Under the pieces are notes generated by a model that was given only the letters and a program-made list of their open reading frames with translations, had not been told where the DNA came from and did not search any database. This document shows, one piece after another, positions 6,116 through 9,666 of a DNA stretch of 9,666 nt; within the stretch, counting starts at the first letter, position 1; every line of letters starts with the position of its first letter. Origin of the DNA: Planctomycetaceae bacterium. GTDB lineage: Bacteria > Planctomycetota > UBA1135 > GCA-002686595. The translations under genes were made by a program, and so were the position numbers. Location: the NCBI GenBank assembly GCA_013360535.1, contig JABWBL010000088.1, positions 1-9,666 of the forward strand, given 5' to 3'.

Positions 6116-7135
6116 ATGCGTCTTGCTCTCGCCCTTGGCGCGATCGCCCTCGGTGCGTCGCTCGCGTCCGCTCAGGTCAACCGTTTCACCGGCGGCCCCC
6201 CGCCGGGTGTGCCGGTCAAGCTCGACTTCGACAACCCGGCCGTGGCTACCGGCCCGATCGCGTCGAATTCACCGGCCTTCACTGCCGCCGGCATCGTGTC
6301 GATCACGCAGTTCGGGACGTTCACGGTCGGGACCGACACGCTGACTCCGGCGTCGAACGTCACCGGTGCGTGCCTCGTCTCGCAGGGTGGCGTGATGAGC
6401 GTTGCGGTTGCGCCGCAGGCGCTCGACAACGTGGGCGCCGGCTCGGGCTGGGAGATCCAGCTCGCGGCTCCGGCGACGACCTTCAGCTGTTCGTTCCCCG
6501 ACCAGACCAACCACAGCTATTCGATCGAGCTCTTCAACGGCGTGACGTCGCTCGGCGTCGGCACGTTCACCTACACGGGTGGCTTCCCCGGCCTTCCCGA
6601 CTACTGGACCGGCCCGGGCCCGTTCGACCGCATCACGGTCAAGATCAACACGACGGCCGGCGTCGGCCTCGACAACTTCGCCTTCGACGGCGTCGCGCCG
6701 CCCGTCGCGTACTGCACCGCGGGCACCACGACCAACGGCTGCACGGCCTCGATCGGCGCCAACGCCAACCCGAGCGTCGCCGCCGCCTCGTCGTGCCTGA
6801 TCGACATCACCGGCGTCGAGGGCCAGAAGACCGGCATCGTCTTCTACGGCCTGAGCGCCCTGCCGCAGCCGTGGTGCGTGTCCGGCGGCACGAGCTTCCT
6901 GTGTGTGAAGTCCCCGACCTTCCGCTCCGGCGCCCAGGCCACCGGCGGCACGACCGGCGCCTGCGACGGCACGCTCTCGCTCGACTGGAACGCCTTCCAG
7001 GCCGCCAACCCCGGCTCGCTCGGCTCGCCCTTCAGCGTCGGCAACAAGGTCTTCGTGCAGGGCTGGTTCAGGGATCCGCCGGCCTGCAAGTCCACGAGCC
7101 TCTCCAATGCTCTCGAGATGACCTACGTGCCCTGA
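6116..7135 (+). CDS. Secreted beta-sandwich protein with C-terminal YCTAGTT module
   Basis: 339 residues. The start is supported by the AGGAG at 6102 and a signal peptide (MRLALALGAIALG..., likely cut ASA|Q after residue 19). Residues about 20-195 form a beta-rich domain: VKLDFDNPAVATGP near its start and FDRITVKI...GVGLDNFAFDGV at its end. The closing phrase is typical of exported bacterial domains that precede C-terminal anchors or sorting signals. It is not similar by eye to the N-terminal domains of the two preceding genes. Residues 199-339 are the shared module with all seven cysteines (200, 209, 227, 254, 263, 283, 324). This module is closest to that of the 319-residue protein, with the last 132 nt about 95% identical. 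No catalytic motif is visible. Likely extracellular or surface-located; function not recognised. Confidence 0.9.
   Translation: MRLALALGAIALGASLASAQVNRFTGGPPPGVPVKLDFDNPAVATGPIASNSPAFTAAGIVSITQFGTFTVGTDTLTPASNVTGACLVSQGGVMSVAVAPQALDNVGAGSGWEIQLAAPATTFSCSFPDQTNHSYSIELFNGVTSLGVGTFTYTGGFPGLPDYWTGPGPFDRITVKINTTAGVGLDNFAFDGVAPPVAYCTAGTTTNGCTASIGANANPSVAAASSCLIDITGVEGQKTGIVFYGLSALPQPWCVSGGTSFLCVKSPTFRSGAQATGGTTGACDGTLSLDWNAFQAANPGSLGSPFSVGNKVFVQGWFRDPPACKSTSLSNALEMTYVP
7004..7135 (+). repeat. 132-bp segment near-identical to 3952-4083
   Basis: Partner of the segment at 3952-4083 (125 of 132 identical by hand count). Most differences are third-position or conservative. The homology continues into the 3' flank and hairpin copy 3. 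Confidence 0.9.
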
Positions 7136-7155
7136 TTTTCGAGCACGTCCGCTCC

Positions 7156-7189
7156 CGAGGCCGGCCACCGTTCGCGGTCGCCGGCCTCG
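7156..7189 (+). terminator. GC-rich TTCG-loop hairpin, copy 3 of 3
   Basis: Arms 7156-7170 and 7175-7189 around TTCG (7171-7174): 14 Watson-Crick pairs and one C-C mismatch. It starts 21 nt after the stop codon. Copies 2 and 3 are both followed by GTTGAGG (5978-5984 and 7194-7200). There is no T-run. Confidence 0.65.
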
Positions 7190-7255
7190 CTGCGTTGAGG
7201 TGAGGCGTAGCAGGCTGGGCAGTGGTGGAGGGTGGGGGAAGCGGGGGGATGCGGG

Positions 7256-7261
7256 TAGAAT
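7256..7261 (+). promoter_or_regulatory. Possible -10 element (TAGAAT) for the phosphodiesterase operon
   Basis: TAGAAT is a 5/6 match to TATAAT and the best such box in the intergenic gaps I inspected. It would give a leader of about 140 nt before 7411. The spacer region is G-rich with no -35 match. Confidence 0.3.
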
Positions 7262-7322
7262 TGTCCGGCCCCTTGGGACCCGTGGAACACCAACGCAGCT
7301 GTCGTACGTCTGGGTGGCTCCA

Positions 7323-7335
7323 GCCCCGTGGGGGC
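7323..7335 (+). other. Short GC hairpin in the leader of the phosphodiesterase gene
   Basis: GCCCC-GTG-GGGGC, extendable by CCA/TGG with one bulged G. It lies between the candidate -10 and the start codon. A further GGGGG-TCCCC palindrome is at 7377-7386. Possibly leader structure; possibly chance pairing in GC-rich DNA. Confidence 0.25.
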
Positions 7336-7410
7336 GTGGACGATAGACCCGAACCCGGGGCGTCTTTGGCGCCGGTGGGGGTCCCCAGTTTGAAGACCGA
7401 AATTTCACGC

Positions 7411-9570
7411 ATGATGCGAGCCGCAGTGCGGCCTTTTGCTGGCGTGGCCGCCTTCCTCGGCCTTGCTGGTGCCGCCCAAGCCCTGCCGCTCGCCTACATC
7501 GGTCCCGGCGCAGGCATTGCGGCGGCGGGGTCGGTGATGGTGCTCGCGGGCACGTTCCTGCTGGCGATCGGCATCGTGCTGCTGTGGCCGCTGAAGGCGG
7601 TGGTGCGGCTGATGACGCCGGGCAAGCACGGGCCGCAGAAGTTCAAGCGCGTGGTCGTGATCGGCTTCGACGGCATGGATCCGGGCCTGGCGCAGAAGTA
7701 CATGGCCGAGGGGCGGATGCCGGTGCTGAAGAAGCTCAGCGAGTCGGGCTGCTTCTTCCCGCTCGAGACCGCCTGCCCGTCGATCTCGCCGGTGGCGTGG
7801 TCGACCTACGCGACGGGCGTCGATGCCTCGCGGCACAACATCTACGACTTCCTGACGCGCGACCCGTGCAACTACATGCCGATGTTGTCGAGCGCGGAGA
7901 CGATGACTCTGCCGAAGACGCTCAACCTCGGCTTCGCCAAGATCCCGATGGGGACGAAGGGCGTGCAGCGGCTGCTGCAGAAGAGCCAGCCGTTCTGGAA
8001 GCTGCTCGGCGACGCGCGCGTGTGGTCGTCGATCATCCGCGTGCCGATCACGTTCCCGCCGCAGCCGTTCAAGAACGGCACGCTGCTGTCGGGCATGTGC
8101 GTGCCGGACCTGCAGGGCACGCAGGGCTCGTTCTCGTTCTACTCGACCAAGCCGCGGCCGGCGGGTGCGCACATCGGTGGCCAGCAGTACCAGATCCGCC
8201 GCGCGGGCAACGTGATCGAGTCGAAGCTCACGGGCCCGGCCGGCAAGGACGGGCCGATGAAGTGCGCGTTCAAGGTCGAGCTCGACGACACCAAGAAGCG
8301 CGCGCGCATCACGATCGGCAACGAGACGGTCGAGGTCGGCCCGCGCGAGTACACGCCGTGGATGGTCGTGCCGTTCGAAGGGATGACGGGCATCACGCGC
8401 CTGTACATCCAGACCTGGGACGAGCATTTCGAGCTGTACGTCACGCCGATCAACATCAACCCGGACGAGCCGGTGATGCCGATCAGCCACCCGTTCGTCT
8501 ACTCGATCTACCTCGCGAAGATGCTCGGGCCCTATGCGACGCTCGGCCTCGCGGAGGACACGTGGGCGCTCAATGAGCGCGTGATCGACGAGGAGGCGTT
8601 CCTCAAGCAGGCGTGGCTGATCTGCGACGAGCGCAAGAAGCAGCTGTGGAACGTGCTCGACAAGACGAAGAAGGGCTTCGTCACGGTCGTGTTCGACACG
8701 TCCGACCGCATCAGCCACATGTTCTATCGCTTCCTCGACCCGACGCACCCGGCGAACCGCGGGCGCTCGGCGGAGGAGCTCGCGAAGTACAAGGACACGA
8801 TCCCCGACACCTACGCGGAGATGGACAAGCTCGTCGGAGAGCTGCTCGTCAAGCTCGGGGACGATCCGCAGACCTGCCTGATGGTCATCAGCGACCACGG
8901 CTTCTGCAACTTCCGCCGCGGCGTCAACCTGAACACGTGGCTGAAGGAGCAGGGCTACCTGTTCCTCAAGCAGGGCAGCGAGACTTCGCCGGACTGGTTC
9001 GCGAACGTCGACTGGACGCGCACGAAAGCCTTCACGCTCGGCCTCACGGGCGTGTTCATCAACCGCAAGGGGCGCGAGGCGCACGGCATCGTGGCGAAGG
9101 GGCCGGAGATGGACGCGCTGTGCCGCGAGCTGAAGCAGAAGCTCGAGGCGCTGGTCGACCCGCAGACGGGCGAGCGTGTCATCAAGGAGGCCTTCATCAC
9201 GCACGAGGTCCACAAGGGACCGTACGCGGACATGGCGCCCGAGCTGCTGATCGGCTACGAGCGCGGCTTCCGTCACTCGTGGGACTGCGCGACGGGTGCG
9301 GTGCCGAAGGAAGTCTTCACGGACAACACCAAGAGCTGGTCGGGCGACCACTGCGTCGACCCGCGGCTCGTGCCGGGCGTGTTCTGGTCGAACCGCAAGA
9401 TCAACACGAGCACGCCGCGCCTGATGGACATGGCGCCGACGGTGCTCGATGTCTTCGGCGTCCCGGCGCCGGCGTACATGCAGGGCCAGCCGCTGTTCGG
9501 CGAGAAGCGCGCGGCGAAGCCTGAGCCGAAGCCCGAAGCGAAGCCCGCGGCGAAGCAGGTGGCCAAGTGA
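7411..9570 (+). CDS. Membrane-anchored alkaline-phosphatase-superfamily (type I phosphodiesterase-like) enzyme
   Basis: 719 residues from the ATG at 7411. A TTG at 7390 or ATG at 7414 are alternatives, and the frame runs back to 7222, but that extension is low-complexity and hydrophilic before a hydrophobic N-terminus. Residues 8-24 and about 37-61 are hydrophobic, separated by AYIGPGAG. The catalytic core starts at VVVIGFDGMDPG. The superfamily's metal and nucleophile positions are all present: D87, S126 (in CPSISPVAWSTYATG), D432 and H436 (DRISH), D495 and H496 (ISDHGF), and H647 (SGDH). This places it with the type I phosphodiesterase/nucleotide pyrophosphatase fold, in the group usually annotated as AkP-superfamily phosphohydrolase. 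It likely hydrolyses a phosphoester or pyrophosphate with two divalent metals; substrate unknown. The C-terminal tail is Lys/Ala/Pro-rich. Its stop overlaps the next gene's start, indicating translational coupling. Confidence 0.92.
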   Translation: MMRAAVRPFAGVAAFLGLAGAAQALPLAYIGPGAGIAAAGSVMVLAGTFLLAIGIVLLWPLKAVVRLMTPGKHGPQKFKRVVVIGFDGMDPGLAQKYMAEGRMPVLKKLSESGCFFPLETACPSISPVAWSTYATGVDASRHNIYDFLTRDPCNYMPMLSSAETMTLPKTLNLGFAKIPMGTKGVQRLLQKSQPFWKLLGDARVWSSIIRVPITFPPQPFKNGTLLSGMCVPDLQGTQGSFSFYSTKPRPAGAHIGGQQYQIRRAGNVIESKLTGPAGKDGPMKCAFKVELDDTKKRARITIGNETVEVGPREYTPWMVVPFEGMTGITRLYIQTWDEHFELYVTPININPDEPVMPISHPFVYSIYLAKMLGPYATLGLAEDTWALNERVIDEEAFLKQAWLICDERKKQLWNVLDKTKKGFVTVVFDTSDRISHMFYRFLDPTHPANRGRSAEELAKYKDTIPDTYAEMDKLVGELLVKLGDDPQTCLMVISDHGFCNFRRGVNLNTWLKEQGYLFLKQGSETSPDWFANVDWTRTKAFTLGLTGVFINRKGREAHGIVAKGPEMDALCRELKQKLEALVDPQTGERVIKEAFITHEVHKGPYADMAPELLIGYERGFRHSWDCATGAVPKEVFTDNTKSWSGDHCVDPRLVPGVFWSNRKINTSTPRLMDMAPTVLDVFGVPAPAYMQGQPLFGEKRAAKPEPKPEAKPAAKQVAK

Positions 9571-9666
9571 CGAGCCTGTGGCAACGCGTGAAGCCGGCGG
9601 TGCCGTACGTGGCGCTCGCGACGCTGTTCGCGGGCGTGCTCGTCGGCGTGCCGCGCAAGGTCGTGC
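9567..9666 (+). CDS. Start of a membrane protein, truncated by the window end
   Basis: A GTG at 9567 overlaps the preceding stop as GTGA, with AGGTGG at 9557-9562 upstream. The 33 visible codons read MTSLWQRVKPAVPYVALA and then a hydrophobic run to GVLVGVPRKVV: a charged N-terminus and one likely transmembrane or signal segment at residues about 11-28. The reading frame is open to the window edge. Too little is visible to name it; co-translation with the phosphodiesterase suggests a shared pathway. Confidence 0.65.
   Translation, partial: MTSLWQRVKPAVPYVALATLFAGVLVGVPRKVV

Noticed and set aside
3658..7132. The repeated YCTAGTT modules as a mobile element
   Set aside because: No transposase, terminal inverted repeats or target duplications surround them. 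Domain duplication or gene conversion explains the pattern.
7222..7410. N-terminal extension of the phosphodiesterase
   Set aside because: The 63 extra residues are Gly/Pro/Arg-rich and would bury the hydrophobic N-terminus. The region also holds hairpins and the -10 candidate, as expected of non-coding leader.
7405..9351. Minus-strand open frame of 648 codons
   Set aside because: It is antisense to the phosphodiesterase gene, whose catalytic motifs are intact. The composition is dominated by Arg, Leu, Val and Asp/Glu without motifs.

Overview
This is a GC-rich, densely coding window with every gene on the plus strand. It most resembles a planctomycete (Planctomycetota) of the Saltatorellus/Engelhardtia type. 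That placement rests on my recollection that those genomes carry many secreted proteins ending in a cysteine-containing module that begins YCTAGTT and ends in a motif like RDP...LSNAL. Three such proteins lie here. No rRNA or other phylogenetic marker is present, so the placement is inference.

Layout. (1) Positions 1-3048 hold a two-gene unit. The first gene encodes a small protein resembling the N-terminal inhibitory propeptide region of bacterial M12-type metallopeptidases. The second, 21 nt downstream, encodes a secreted zinc metallopeptidase (HELGHNFGLAH) followed by twelve FG-GAP/VCBS-type repeats of about 50 residues. In the homologues I remember, the prodomain-like part and the peptidase form one polypeptide; here they are separate genes. 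(2) Positions 3124-7135 hold three consecutive secreted proteins of 319, 513 and 339 residues. Their N-terminal halves are unrelated: a beta-sandwich-like domain; a P/Homo B-like domain plus a second sandwich; and a different sandwich. All three end in the same module of about 140 residues, and each is followed within about 50-60 nt by a near-identical, very stable GC hairpin with a TTCG loop. Module and hairpin appear to have been copied together as a 3' cassette. (3) Positions 7411-9570 encode a membrane-anchored alkaline-phosphatase-superfamily (type I phosphodiesterase-like) enzyme with all seven expected metal and nucleophile positions. It overlaps by 4 nt the start of a further membrane protein cut off by the window end.

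How they fit together. The first five genes look like a secretion and cell-surface region: a protease with a calcium-binding propeller-like stalk, and display-type proteins sharing a C-terminal module that could serve attachment, sorting or assembly. The role of the module is not known to me. The phosphodiesterase pair looks like an unrelated operon.

The most notable signals are the shared module plus hairpin cassette, paired compensating base changes inside the hairpin, paired loss of two cysteines in one module copy (predicting a disulfide), and the detached prodomain-like gene. The three intergenic gaps of 228-275 nt contain these hairpins, one classic intrinsic terminator (4211-4233), an inverted repeat and only weak promoter candidates. 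I saw no RNA genes, insertion sequences, CRISPR arrays or origins.
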